From positions 558,001 through 622,000 of the forward strand of contig CAREDV010000001.1 in assembly GCA_948964545.1 (NCBI GenBank): DNA of 64,000 nucleotides, written 5' to 3'. Source of the stretch: an uncultured bacterium (GTDB taxonomy: Bacteria; Cyanobacteriota; Vampirovibrionia; Gastranaerophilales; Gastranaerophilaceae). This document shows, in pieces, positions 44,564-56,500 of this stretch. Below the pieces are notes generated by a model. The model was not told the origin of the DNA. It was given only the letters and a program-made list of their open reading frames with translations, and did not search any database. The translations under genes and the position numbers were made by a program. Position 1 is the first letter of the stretch. Each line of letters starts with the position of its first letter.

Positions 44564-45763
44564 ATGAAATTCTTATTTTCTCATCGGAATTTTCCTGCAC
44601 AATTTAGACACATTCTTTTAGAGCTTGCACAAGATCCAACAAATGAAATAGTTTTTTTGACAGGAACTCAAAATAATATCGAGATTAAGGGGGTAAAAAA
44701 GGTTGTATATAAGCTTAAACGTGAAGTTCCAAAAAATTGCCACAGATATTTGAGACAATATGAAGAAGCAGTAATTCATGGACAAGCAGCAGCAGAGGCA
44801 GCAATTAGTCTAAAACTGCAAAGATTTATTCCTGATGTGATTTATGCACATTCGTGGGGAAATTCAATGTTTTTGAAAGATGTTTTTCCAAATACTCCTC
44901 AATTGAATTATTGTGAATGGTATTATAATGCAAAAGGTGCTGATATAGGCTTTAATGGTGAGGTTGTTAACGAAGACAGATTGGCTTTGACTAAATGTAA
45001 AAACGCACAGCTTTTAATTGATTTAGTTAATTGTGACAAAGGCATTTGTCCTACTCAATGGCAAAAAAAACAAATTCCTAAAGAATTTCACAATAAAATT
45101 GAAGTAATTCATGATGGAATTGATACAGATTATTTTATACCTGATGAAAATGCTGTTTTAAAAATTCCGAATACTAATATAGAATTAAGTGCAAAAGATG
45201 AAGTAATAACTTATGCAACAAGAGGTATGGAACCTTATAGAGGTTTTCCCCAATTTATGGAAATTGCAGAGAAGTTACTGAAATTGCGGCCAAATTTGCA
45301 TGTTGTAATAGGTGGAGAGGATAGAGTTTGTTACGGCCCAAAACCTAAAAACGGTTCGTTTAAAGAAATAATGTTGAATAAGCTTGAACTTGACCTGAGC
45401 AGAGTACATTTTACAGGTGGTTTACCATATGGAGAGTATAGAAAGCTTTTACAAATATCATCTGTGCATATTTATTTGACTTATCCGTTTATTCTTTCAT
45501 GGTCATTATTAGAGGCTATGTCAACGGGTTGTTCTATTGTTGCATCTAAAACCGCATCGATTGAAGAAGTTATAAAGCACAATGAAAACGGATTGCTTGT
45601 AGATTTTTATGATATTGACGAATTTGTTAAACAAATTAATTATTTGTTGGATAATCCGCAAGAAAATTTAAGAAAAAATGCACGACAAACAGTTGTCGAT
45701 AATTATAATCTTAAAAAACTATTGCCAAAGCATATTGAGATTTTGAAAAGTTTGGCAAAATAG
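44564..45763 (+). CDS. GT4-type glycosyltransferase
   Basis: A 399-residue GT-B glycosyltransferase. The N-terminal half starts KFLFSHRNFPAQFRHIL and the C-terminal half has YATRGMEPYRGFPQFMEIA, VVIGGEDRVCYG and SWSLLEAMSTGCSIVASKTASIEEV (the E-x7-E donor motif). Such enzymes transfer sugars from NDP donors to surface polysaccharides or proteins. It is convergent with the type I secretion genes, ending three bases from hlyD, so glycosylation of the secreted protein is possible but only a context guess. Confidence 0.9.
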   Translation: MKFLFSHRNFPAQFRHILLELAQDPTNEIVFLTGTQNNIEIKGVKKVVYKLKREVPKNCHRYLRQYEEAVIHGQAAAEAAISLKLQRFIPDVIYAHSWGNSMFLKDVFPNTPQLNYCEWYYNAKGADIGFNGEVVNEDRLALTKCKNAQLLIDLVNCDKGICPTQWQKKQIPKEFHNKIEVIHDGIDTDYFIPDENAVLKIPNTNIELSAKDEVITYATRGMEPYRGFPQFMEIAEKLLKLRPNLHVVIGGEDRVCYGPKPKNGSFKEIMLNKLELDLSRVHFTGGLPYGEYRKLLQISSVHIYLTYPFILSWSLLEAMSTGCSIVASKTASIEEVIKHNENGLLVDFYDIDEFVKQINYLLDNPQENLRKNARQTVVDNYNLKKLLPKHIEILKSLAK

Positions 45764-45766
45764 TCA

Positions 45767-47023
45767 CTATTTAATTGACACCGCTTCAGACCAGTATTTA
45801 ATTATCGGATAAATAAAGAACTCAATAATTCTTCGTTTTCCTGTTTTTATTTCAGCGGATAATCCCATACCGGTTGAAATTTGTTGTTCTTTGCCGTCAA
45901 CTATTAGGGATTTGGTCACAGGTGTAATAAAAACATCATAAATAAGCCCTTGTTTTTCATCTTCAATACTGTCTTTTGATACTTTCTTAACTTTACCCTC
46001 TATCATACCATATTTTTGGAAATCAAACGTATCGATTTTAACCTGTACAGACATACCCTCTTTTACAAACCCTATATCTTTATTTAAGACAGATACTTTC
46101 AAAACTAATGGAGAATCCGCAGGTACAATTGAAATTACTTTTTCAGCAGGGGTAACAACACCGCCTATAGTATGAACAAGCATTGTATTAACATAACCGT
46201 CAACAGGAGAGATAATGTTTTGCTGCTGTTTTTTAAATTCAATTTCTTTGATATTAGCTTCCAATTCATTTGCTTGCTTATCTCTATCTGCAAGCTGTGT
46301 TAAATTCTGTGTTCTGAAATTTGATTTTATATAATCTGCCTCTTTTTGAATTCCTCTGATTTGGGCATTTAAACTTTCAATTCTGCTTCTGTAATCCATG
46401 TTTTCAGAGTGAACTCTGTCTAAATCATTTCTCGCAATAATATCTGAAACTTCTTGCATTCTGCGTTCTTTATCTAAATTTAAGTTTAATTGTTTTTGGT
46501 AATTGCTGATTTCTTCGCGTAATCTTTTTATTTCAAAGTTTTTTGCAGCCAATTGGTTTTGCAAATCAGCATAAGCTGATTTTGTGAGTTCGTTTTGGGT
46601 ATATGAATTTGCATCATCTTTTATTATATCGCCTTTGAGCCTTTGTCTTTCAATATTTATATAATCTAAATTAGCCTGCAAGGATTGTAATTGAGGCTGA
46701 GTTGTTGAAGTATCTATTTCAATTAATGTTTGCCCTTTTTTTACAAAATCACCTTCTTTAACATGGATATCTTTTACAACACCTGTTTCAAGAGGTTGAA
46801 TAATCTTAATCTCGCCGTCAGGGATAACTTTACCGCGTGCAGTTACAACAATATCTACTTTTCCGAAGAACAGCCATAATGCAGTGAAAAAGATTAGAGT
46901 TATAATAATCCAAAAAGTTGTTCTGCCAAAAGGATTGATAGGTTCTTCCTGAATTTCTGAGATAATTGGCAAAAATTCGTGGCTGTCGTCTTTTTCTAAA
47001 AATTTATCTAAAAACTTAATCAT
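45767..47023 (-). CDS. HlyD-family type I secretion adaptor
   Basis: A 418-residue periplasmic adaptor linking the ABC transporter to TolC. One N-terminal membrane helix (FWIIITLIFFTALWLFF), then a lipoyl half (GVVKDIHVKEGDFVKKGQTLIEID), a long coiled-coil hairpin (residues ~110-260), the second lipoyl half (SPVDGYVNTMLVHTIGGVVTP) and a beta-barrel region ending MGLSAEIKTGKRRIIEF. Its start overlaps the stop of the transporter gene by four bases. Confidence 0.95.
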   Translation of the reverse strand: MIKFLDKFLEKDDSHEFLPIISEIQEEPINPFGRTTFWIIITLIFFTALWLFFGKVDIVVTARGKVIPDGEIKIIQPLETGVVKDIHVKEGDFVKKGQTLIEIDTSTTQPQLQSLQANLDYINIERQRLKGDIIKDDANSYTQNELTKSAYADLQNQLAAKNFEIKRLREEISNYQKQLNLNLDKERRMQEVSDIIARNDLDRVHSENMDYRSRIESLNAQIRGIQKEADYIKSNFRTQNLTQLADRDKQANELEANIKEIEFKKQQQNIISPVDGYVNTMLVHTIGGVVTPAEKVISIVPADSPLVLKVSVLNKDIGFVKEGMSVQVKIDTFDFQKYGMIEGKVKKVSKDSIEDEKQGLIYDVFITPVTKSLIVDGKEQQISTGMGLSAEIKTGKRRIIEFFIYPIIKYWSEAVSIK

Positions 47024-49128
47024 TTTAAAGCTCCTTGTTGAGTATAAAGATTATAATAATATCCGCGTTTTTGCATTAATTCATCGTGAGAGCCGACTTC
47101 AATTATATTACCTTTGTCCAATGCCACTATAATATCGCAGTTTCTGACAGTGGAAAGTCTGTGAGCAATAATAAACATTGTTCTGCCCTGTTTAATTTTA
47201 TCCAGATTTTCCATAATTACACGTTCTGATTCGTAATCCAATGCAGAAGTTGCCTCATCGAAAATAATAATTTTCGGATTTGTAATCAATGCACGTGCAA
47301 TTGCAATCCTTTGTCTTTGACCGCCCGACAAAGTTGAACCGCGTTCACCAACTATTGTCTCATATCCTTCAGGCATTTCAGAAATGAATGAATGTGCTCC
47401 TGAAATTTGTGCAGCTTGTATAATCATTTCAATAGGAGCATCAGGTTTGGGCATTGCGATGTTATCACGTATAGTTCCTGAAAATAAATAATTTTCCTGT
47501 AATACAACCCCAATATTATTTCTAAGCCATATAGGGTTCATTTGTCTTACATCAACTTCATCTATATAAATTGTTCCCTCAAACGGTAAGTATAATTTTT
47601 GAATAAGTTTTGTTATTGTACTTTTACCTGAACCGCTTCTGCCTACAAGACCAACACTTTGACCGGCTTTTATATTTAGATTAATTTTATTTAAAACAAT
47701 GGGACTGTTTGGGTTATATTTAAAAGAAAGATTTTCTATTCTGACAGAGCCGTCGATTTTGGGCAACGTAATAGCTTTTGATGATGTAACTTCAACAGGA
47801 TTATTCAAAATGTCGCCAAGTCTGTCAACACCTAATAATACCTGTTGAAATTCATTCCATAAATTTACAAGTCGCATAACAGGTGCAATAAATTGGTTTG
47901 CAAACATTTGAAAAGCTATTAATTGACCGATTGTTAATTCATTTTTAATAACAAGAGTTACACCAATCCAAAGAATAGCTATCGTCATCATCTTTTGGAA
48001 TAAATTGGATAAGTTCCCTGCAAAATTACTCATAATTGATAAATTAAAACCTGATTTTACATAACGACCCAGATAATCATTCCATTTTTTCTGCATAATT
48101 CCTTCAATAGAAAGTGATTTAACCGTCTGCACACCTGTAACGGCTTCTACAAGATAAGAATTTGATTGGGCAGACATTTGGAATTTGTTTTCTAATCTTG
48201 CTCTTAACTCAGGTGTCATTGTTACATATAATATTCCGATTAGTGCAATGATTACGAGTACAACAAATGTCAAAATTCTGCTGTATACAAACATTACAAT
48301 AAGAAATACTGTTGAGAAAAATAAATCGATTATGACCGATACAGATTTGTTTGTTATAAATTCTCTTATTTGGTCAAGTTCACGAACTCTTGATATAATA
48401 TTACCGACTTTTCTTGACTCAAAATAAACAAACGGCAACGCAAAAAGATGATGGAAAAGTTTTGCACCAAGCTTTGCATCAATCTTATTTGCGGTATGAA
48501 TAAATATATAATTTCTTGTTAAATTTAAAAGAAATTCAAACAAAGAAACCGCAACGAATGCAATCCCGAGTACATCAAGTGTAGACATACTTCGGTGAAC
48601 AATAACTTTGTCAAGAATAACCTGCGTAAATAACGGTGTTACAAGCCCGAACAGTTGGACGACAAACGAGCCAAGCATAACTTCAGCTATTATTCGTTTG
48701 TATTTCATTATCTCAACAAAAAACCATTTAAATCCGAATTTTATCTGTTCATTCATTAGTTTATGAGACAGAATAATTATTTCACCGGTACCAATTTCTT
48801 TCAGTTCCTTAAAAGTAGCTTCTTTTGCCTGTTTTTCTTCAGGTATAAAAATTAAAGCTTTTTGATTATCAAAATCAGGCTTTAAAATAACGCCAAAGGT
48901 TTTATTTTTTAATACAAAAATAGCCGGGAAAGGATATTTTTTTGCATCAATAATATCTATATTTTTGATTTTCGCTTTAAATTCTGCATTTTTTGCAATC
49001 AGCAAAAGTTCTTCTACTGAAATTTCTTTGTCTTCAATACCGTTTTCTCTAACAATAGAACGCAGGTCAATATTAATGTTATTAACTCTACAAATTATTT
49101 CAAATGCTATTAGACCGCTTTGTATCAT
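47020..49128 (-). CDS. Type I secretion ABC transporter (HlyB/LktB-like)
   Basis: A 702-residue exporter. Residues 1-125 are a C39-peptidase-like domain in which the catalytic Cys is replaced (QSGLIAFEII), the inactive form typical of HlyB that binds unfolded RTX substrates. Six membrane helices follow at about 150-430, then the ATPase with Walker A VGRSGSGKST, signature LSGGQRQRIAIARAL, Walker B IIIFDEATSALD and H-loop AHRLST. Both flanking overlaps are four bases, so tolC-hlyB-hlyD is one translationally coupled operon. Confidence 0.96.
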   Translation of the reverse strand: MIQSGLIAFEIICRVNNINIDLRSIVRENGIEDKEISVEELLLIAKNAEFKAKIKNIDIIDAKKYPFPAIFVLKNKTFGVILKPDFDNQKALIFIPEEKQAKEATFKELKEIGTGEIIILSHKLMNEQIKFGFKWFFVEIMKYKRIIAEVMLGSFVVQLFGLVTPLFTQVILDKVIVHRSMSTLDVLGIAFVAVSLFEFLLNLTRNYIFIHTANKIDAKLGAKLFHHLFALPFVYFESRKVGNIISRVRELDQIREFITNKSVSVIIDLFFSTVFLIVMFVYSRILTFVVLVIIALIGILYVTMTPELRARLENKFQMSAQSNSYLVEAVTGVQTVKSLSIEGIMQKKWNDYLGRYVKSGFNLSIMSNFAGNLSNLFQKMMTIAILWIGVTLVIKNELTIGQLIAFQMFANQFIAPVMRLVNLWNEFQQVLLGVDRLGDILNNPVEVTSSKAITLPKIDGSVRIENLSFKYNPNSPIVLNKINLNIKAGQSVGLVGRSGSGKSTITKLIQKLYLPFEGTIYIDEVDVRQMNPIWLRNNIGVVLQENYLFSGTIRDNIAMPKPDAPIEMIIQAAQISGAHSFISEMPEGYETIVGERGSTLSGGQRQRIAIARALITNPKIIIFDEATSALDYESERVIMENLDKIKQGRTMFIIAHRLSTVRNCDIIVALDKGNIIEVGSHDELMQKRGYYYNLYTQQGALK

Positions 49129-50492
49129 AAGTCTGCTCCTGACATTATTTTCATTTCTTCAAGTTTTGAAGTTATATTGATTATATTTTGTTCCAATTCG
49201 TATTCCTGATTGAGTAAATCCGCTTTAGCAGATAAAAGCTGGTTTTGGTCTGCAAGTTTATATGCTCTCAATTTACCGACATCGTTTAATTTCTCTTTTA
49301 CTGTAGATAACAGTTGGCGATTTATATCTAATTCTTCGTTATACGTTTCATATGCCTTGCAGCTTTTTTTGTATTTATTTTCGAGTTCACTTAGTTTCTT
49401 TTCTTTTTCCACTTTTAATTTTTCAATTTCTAATTTTGTTTTTTCTCTGTTTGCACGATTTTTGAAACCGTCAAAAAATACATACTGAGATGAAATCCCA
49501 ACAACAAAACTTCTCTGACCGATGTCTTGAATTGATGAATAGTAATTATTAGGGTTTTGACCGTACAAAGAATAACCTGTGTAAAATCTGAAAGAGGGCA
49601 ATAATTGTCGTTTTAATATACTTAATTCTGATTTCTTTTTGTCAATTTCAAGATCATAATATTTTGCTTCATCTGATAAATAAGAATCAAATGAAAAATT
49701 ATAATCTGTTTTATTAATTTCAGTTTCTATAATATTTTTAGAACTTACTTCCACAATGTTGGGTTCTGTTTCAGGCTCAGAATTTACACTGTGTACATAC
49801 AAATTTGATATTTCATAGTCATTTTTAGTATAGTATGACAAATCTTCCAACGCATTCTTAAGTTCAAGCTTTGAAGTTTCAATGTCATTTTGAGTTTTTG
49901 CAATTTTAACAGCTTCATCCATAACTGAAAGTTTGTCGTTCATTCCTGCTTTATACATTCTTTCTTTGTTAGAAAACATATTTTTATATAAGGAAAGAAT
50001 TTGCGATTTTGTATTTATAGCATTATTATGTTGTTCGACTTTGCTGTATAATTCAAGAATTTTCAATTTTAAATCTCGAAGCTGAATATTATAATTAATT
50101 TCTTTTTGAGCAATATCTTGTTTGGCAATATGAACTTTTTTTCCTTGAACACCAAAATCTAAAATATTATAAGAAAGGGTCATATATAACATATCCCTAA
50201 ATTGAGTATAAGGTGTAATCATAGTGTTTCCGGCATAAGCAAATGTGCCTCTGCCATTCATCAAATCTTTGTTGTATTCTGTGTTAAATTGCATACTCAA
50301 ACTCGGATACCAGTCTGCACGCACAGCTTTTAACTGCGCCTTGCTTATACCAATATCCAGCTCTGACATTTTTAAATCAAATGAATTTTTTATTGCTGTG
50401 TCTAATGTTTGTTTATATGTTAATTCTGTACCCGTTGTCATTATTTGAGACAGAAAAATTGTTAAGAGAACTAAGTATATTTTCTTTTTCAT
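49125..50492 (-). CDS. TolC-family outer-membrane efflux protein
   Basis: A 455-residue protein with a signal peptide (MKKKIYLVLLTIFLSQI) and the repeated coiled-coil/beta layout of TolC: an N-terminal LTYKQTLDTAIKNSFDL repeat, a beta segment with YMTLSYNILDFG, and a second repeat with a long Lys/Glu coiled coil near residues 340-430. It forms the outer-membrane channel for the HlyB/HlyD pair encoded downstream. First gene after the terminator that follows the RTX gene. Confidence 0.93.
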   Translation of the reverse strand: MKKKIYLVLLTIFLSQIMTTGTELTYKQTLDTAIKNSFDLKMSELDIGISKAQLKAVRADWYPSLSMQFNTEYNKDLMNGRGTFAYAGNTMITPYTQFRDMLYMTLSYNILDFGVQGKKVHIAKQDIAQKEINYNIQLRDLKLKILELYSKVEQHNNAINTKSQILSLYKNMFSNKERMYKAGMNDKLSVMDEAVKIAKTQNDIETSKLELKNALEDLSYYTKNDYEISNLYVHSVNSEPETEPNIVEVSSKNIIETEINKTDYNFSFDSYLSDEAKYYDLEIDKKKSELSILKRQLLPSFRFYTGYSLYGQNPNNYYSSIQDIGQRSFVVGISSQYVFFDGFKNRANREKTKLEIEKLKVEKEKKLSELENKYKKSCKAYETYNEELDINRQLLSTVKEKLNDVGKLRAYKLADQNQLLSAKADLLNQEYELEQNIINITSKLEEMKIMSGADL

Positions 50493-50504
50493 ATTTATAT
50501 ATAT

Positions 50505-50531
50505 AAAAAACAGGGCGAGAGCCCTGTTTTA
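50505..50531 (-). terminator. Terminator between the RTX gene and tolC
   Basis: AAAACAGGGC-TCTC-GCCCTGTTTT stem on the minus strand followed by further T residues. It ends the kelch-RTX transcript; partial read-through could feed the secretion genes. Confidence 0.85.
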
Positions 50532-50533
50532 AA

Positions 50534-53500
50534 CTAACTATGCCAAGCAGATGTAACAAGGTTCATCAAATCCGCATTGTTTTTAACAGATTCAATACCT
50601 GTAAATTCAATTGCATTATTGTTTGCATAAGCTGTCATATTTTGAATTAATGCGTTTATATCTGCATCTGTCATATAAGAACCGTCATTTAATTCAAATC
50701 GTTCTATCAATTTGCTTTTATCAGAACCAAACTGGTTAAGAACAGTAATCTGATCAACTCCTGCGTTTTCACCGTAATCAATTATGAGGTTGTTATTTGT
50801 ATCTTTATAAATAGCAATATTAGTTTTGTTAACTTGCTCACCGAGTTTTACAACATCTTGTTCCCCTGCATATTCGTTAACGGTATCTATACCATCACCT
50901 TTATTGAATAGGAATGTGTCGTTACCTGTCGAACCTGATAAGAAATCGTCACCAACTCCGCCTACGAGTGTATCATCGCCGGCACCGCCATATAATGTAT
51001 CGTTGCCTTCACCACCAAATAAGTAGTCAGAACCGCCATAACCACGTATTTCATTATCAGCAGAACTTCCTATGATAACATTATTCAAATTATTCCCATA
51101 TGCATAAGTATTAGCCCTTTTACCTTCAATTGTAAGGTTTTCAACATTATCTGGCAATTGATAATTAATATCTGAAATTATGGTATCTATACCTTCATTT
51201 TCATTTTCAATAACAACATCTGTTGCATTACCAACATAATAAGTGTCATTGCCTTTACCACCTATCATAACATCTCTGTTTGCTCCGCCATCAAGTGTGT
51301 CATTTCCGTCACCACCATATAATGTGTCAGAGCCAGCACCGCCAGTTAAATAGTCATCAAATTTGCCACCATATAAAACATTGTTATTATCATCACCATT
51401 TAAAACATTATTATATGAATTCATAGTGATTTCTTTAACCAATTGATACGTAGAAGCTTCATTATTGCTTATTGTACCGTTATATATTTTTTGACTTAAT
51501 AAGTTTTTATTATCGTCATAAATATATTCGTATTTTACAGATTCAATTAAATTGTCACCCTGATAAGTATTGGTTAATATCAATTTCCCTGTTTCTTCAT
51601 CATAAGTATTAATTTCTTTTTGAGAAATTACCTGATTATAACTTCCATCAGCCAATAATGTACAATTATAAGTTATTTTTTCAGCAACCATATGATCTGA
51701 ATTATACATATACGTATGAATTTGTGAAAGTTTAGTTTTCCAAGTGTTATTTTCTTGGTAACCGCTTTCGACAGATTCTTTTGTCATTAAACCTGTTTTG
51801 CTATCATATTCAAATGTTACTGATTCTGAAACATGCAATTGCCATACATTATTTACTCTGTATCCGGATTTTGTAACTTTATTGGAAATTTTATTTAAAT
51901 TGTTATAAGTGTAAGTAATTTCGTCTTTGTATTTTACATATGTATCATTTTCATCCATGTAACCTATATTATATGTTGCAGTTGCGACTTGCCCAATAGA
52001 ATTATAAGTATATACATCTTGAACAGCTGTGTATTTAGTATAAGTTCCGTTTGCTTTTTGATGCCATCTAGCCTCTAAAGCTTGAGTTAACTTACCATTA
52101 GTATTGTATGTATAATCAAATTGAGAAATATTTTGTTGAGTAGCTGTTTCTTTTTCAAGTGTTCTTGTCAATAATCCTGTATTGGAATTATATGTATAAG
52201 TCGTGATTGTATCAGGTTGTTCTGTTCCACTGATATATTTTTCAACTGTATTAATTTTGTTATTAGATGAATATATTGTTTTTGTATTCATTGTTCCGTC
52301 AGAATTATATAAAATTTCTTCTTTTAAAGAACCATCATTGTAATATATTCTATCCATTGTTGAAGATACTGAATTATCAGAATAAACTGTATTATTTTTT
52401 ATACCAGTTGATGATACAAAGAATTTTTTGCCGTCAATAATAGTGCCATTAGCAAATACAAATTGCTCAATTCTGTTATCAGGATTTATATTTGAATCTT
52501 TGATTATTATTTTGTCATTAGTATCTATTATGGAAACAATTAAATCATTTCCTGATTTTGTAAATTTAACATCTTCAACATTTATTCCAGTACCAAAACT
52601 TATTGAGTCAGTATATTTATAGACAGAACCGCTTTCTATAATTGTGTCTTGACCATCTCCACGATTAAATATATATGTGTCACTGCCTTCACCGCCTTGT
52701 AAAGTATCATTTCCTTTTTTACCTTCAATGATATTATTACCAGTATTCCCTGTGATAATATTATCCATTGTGTTTCCAGTAGCTTTTATGTTTTTTGTAC
52801 CTGAAAGAGTAAGGTTTTCTACATGGTTTGTTAATGTATAATTAACAGATGCAATAACTGTATCAATACCTTCATCAGCCATTTCTTTAACAAGCGTTGT
52901 TTTATTATCTACAATGTATGTATCATCATCTTTACCACCATAAAGTGAATCTACTCCGCCGCCGCCGTAAAGTGTATCATTACCTTCAGCACCTCTTAAG
53001 ATGTTACTGCCTGAGTTACCTTGAATGTAATTACCCAGTTTATTTCCTCTTCCGTCAATATTGTTATTTCCAGTTAAGATAAGATTTTCTACATTAGCGT
53101 TAGTGATTGTATAAGTAATGCTTGATTTAACAGTATCAATGCCTTCATTAGCGTACTCATATATAGTATCATTTGCATTAGATGCGTTAATTATATATGT
53201 ATCATTACCTTTGCCACCATATAATTTATTTGTTCCGTCTTTGCCATCAATAATATTATCATAGTCATTTCCTATAATAGTGTTATCTAAGGCATTACCA
53301 CGACCATTTATTGCACCTGCTTCTGCATATAAATATAAGTTTTCAACATTATCAGCTAATTCATATGAACAACTTGCAACAACAGTATCATTACCTTCAT
53401 TTTCATTTTCAATAACAGTATCATTAATAGTTTCTACATAATATTTGTCGTCACCGGTTCCTCCAATCATGATATCATTACCTAAACCACCATATATTAC

Positions 53501-56500
53501 GTCATTCCCTGCTCCTGTTGAAATAAAATCGTCACCGGCATATGCGTGAATTGTATCATTACCAGATGTACCATATAATGTATTATTTCCATTTGTGCCT
53601 TTGGAACTTGTTAATGCTTTCATAATACTATTATCAGTTACTGAATAGATGCCCCCATTGTAAACGATTAAAATTTCTTCAATTCTGTTAGATGCACTCA
53701 AGAACCAGTTTTTAACAGTTATACTATCAGATGTGTTTTTGATTTTGATAACTAAATCCGTTTTGTCACGACGATATGTAAGATTTTTTGGATTTGTATT
53801 GCCACCTATAATTAATTTATCATTCCCTGCGTAATCATAAATTATATCTTGTCCGTCACCGGGTTGAAAATAGTAGACTGTATCCCCTTTTTTATTAACT
53901 ATCACATCATTACCTTTGCCGGCATTAATTCCATCTTTACCATTGTTGGTAACTATTACTTCTGAAGTTGAACCACCATTGATAGTGTCATTACTATCCT
54001 TGTCAATACGGACATTTGAAATTTGTTCTGCATTTAAAGTTAAGCCATCAGAAAATCTAAAAGTTTCAACTCTTTGGTTTTCAGAAACATACCAATTTTT
54101 TATTGTTAATTTATCATCAGTAGTATTTAATGCAAATACAAGATCATCTCCAACTCGGCTTATTGTAACATCTTCAATAGTTATGTTTTTCCCAAATATA
54201 ACTATATCATCTCCTGCATCAACAATTTCTTTTTTGCCGGCTTCAACCCATTTTGAATAAAATTCAGAATAAATATTATCTTGAATCCAAACTTGTTCAT
54301 ATACAGTTGCCCATTTCTCTTCAACAATGGTATCTTTGCCTTCACCTTCATAGATATATGTGTCGTTCCCGCCACCACCTACGAGTGAATCATCACCTTC
54401 ACCGCCAATAAGAGTATCGTTTCCATCACCGCCGTAAAGTGTGTCATTTCCTCTGCCACCATGCAAGAAATCATCGCCGCCGTTTCCATATATAAGGTCG
54501 TTACCATCCATACCATAGATAATATCTGCAGTATCTCCACCAGCAATTTCATCGTCGCCTTCTGTGCCAATAACATACAGTGGCATTGTGCCTTCTATAT
54601 AAGTGAAGTTGCCATTTTTAAATTTCAAACCACTGTTTATATAGTTTATTAGCTGAGCTCCATAACCAAGTTTTTTAATTGCATTTGCTAATCTTGTCAC
54701 ATCTAATGAGCCGTCATCAGCAAGCATTTTAGCAATAATATATGATGCATTAAAAACATCAGAATCTGCTGTATTTTTTATAATATTTTCATAAGTATAA
54801 TCACTATAAATTATACTGTCTGTTCTATAATCATATGCAATATCAAATTTATCTGCAACTCCTGTTTGTGCAATAAATTGGACGAATAATTTGTTTTTCA
54901 ATGATTCATAAGCATAAGTAATATTGTTAGATTGAAATTCACCCATGTCAGTTATATCAAGTCTAATTAATTTAGACAAAATAATCTTTTGCATTTCTTC
55001 GCCTGTTTTGTTTTCACCAAGCCACATTGACATCATATTGTCAAATTGATTATAAATATCATTTGAGTTTGTCATAGATGCCATTTGTTTAATAAGAGCT
55101 TTTAAATTATCGTTTTGAGAAGCCGCAAGCTGTAAATCAATAGAATTACCGTAACCTCTCAACCACGGCAAATCAATAACATCTGCATCTAAAATATAAT
55201 CATCGCCATAAACCGTGTACATATCATTATATTGAGTCGCAACGTCATATAAATTTTTTTGACTTCCATCAGTATAAGTAATTGTTGCTTTTTCTGTAAT
55301 AATGTTATTGTTATTTATTTCACTCATTTTTGAAGAATTTAAACTTATTGATTGAATACCCGTTTCTGTTGCAGTTTTTAATTCACCATCATCAGTAACA
55401 CCATTTTCATTCAAATCTTGCCATACTCTGATTTTATTAAAATCAGCATCTTTTGAATCAATAATTCCATCGCCGTTAGTATCGAGTTCTTTTAACTCTT
55501 CAAATCCAGTTTTTTCGGTAGAACCGAACATTTCGGACTGATTGTCAATTTTATCGTTTCCGTTTTTATCAATAGCAAGAATAGCTTCGTTTTTAGAAAT
55601 CCAACCGGTTTGTTCACGGAATCCATCATTATCTACATCAAAATATATTTGACTGTTATTAATATCTATTGTTTCGATTCCCTGTCCGTCAAGGTCGATT
55701 GCCATTGGATTTGTCCCTTGATGTTTTAGCATGAATGGATATTCTGAATAACCATTCATATAACCATAATTCATATGAATAATTTCTCCAAAAACTTGGT
55801 TAAATTCATCAGCAAAATGTGATGGGTTAGCAATTGTATCTGGGAAGTTAACTAGTTCTCCATTTTGATTTATAACTGAATTTGGGAAATTACCATTGTC
55901 TATCCCATTCCAATTATATATAAGAGGATTATTAATCATATCTAACATTTGGGGTGTCAACCCAGGAGAATTTACCGCTTGTGTAGCAATGTTGTATATG
56001 AGATTTTTAGGCATATTTTTCATTAATTCTTTAGCTTGTTCATAATTTTTATCTTTCAAAGCTATGAATAATAGAGCTTCTTTTGACATCATTTTGGGTT
56101 TTGAGGTATAGTGCTCTACTGTTGGATTTTCTTCTGTTTTACCAGATGATGGCATAGTTACATTATCTGGGGCTTTTGTATCTGGTTTAGTATATCCATC
56201 TTTTAGTATACCTTTAGTTTTATCATACATATCTCCTACATATGCAGATTTTTCGGCAGATAATTTAAAATAATAATTACTATCATCTTCAAATTTTATA
56301 CTTATACCGTCTATAGATTTTGTTTTCATAAGTGCAGTTCTTATTCTTTCGCCCAAACGATTAAAATATGAAGCAGTTTCGGAAGGTATGGTTGTTATAT
56401 TAGGGTCATTATTTGCATTATTTAAGTCATAATCGTTAAAATTATCTGGCAAATGTCCAGAATAAGAATGATATATAAGATCAACTAATGGGCAAAATTT

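Noticed and set aside
50826..51026. Plus-strand Ser/Pro-rich frame opposite the RTX repeats
   Set aside because: Antisense of repetitive glycine/aspartate codons; composition artefact.
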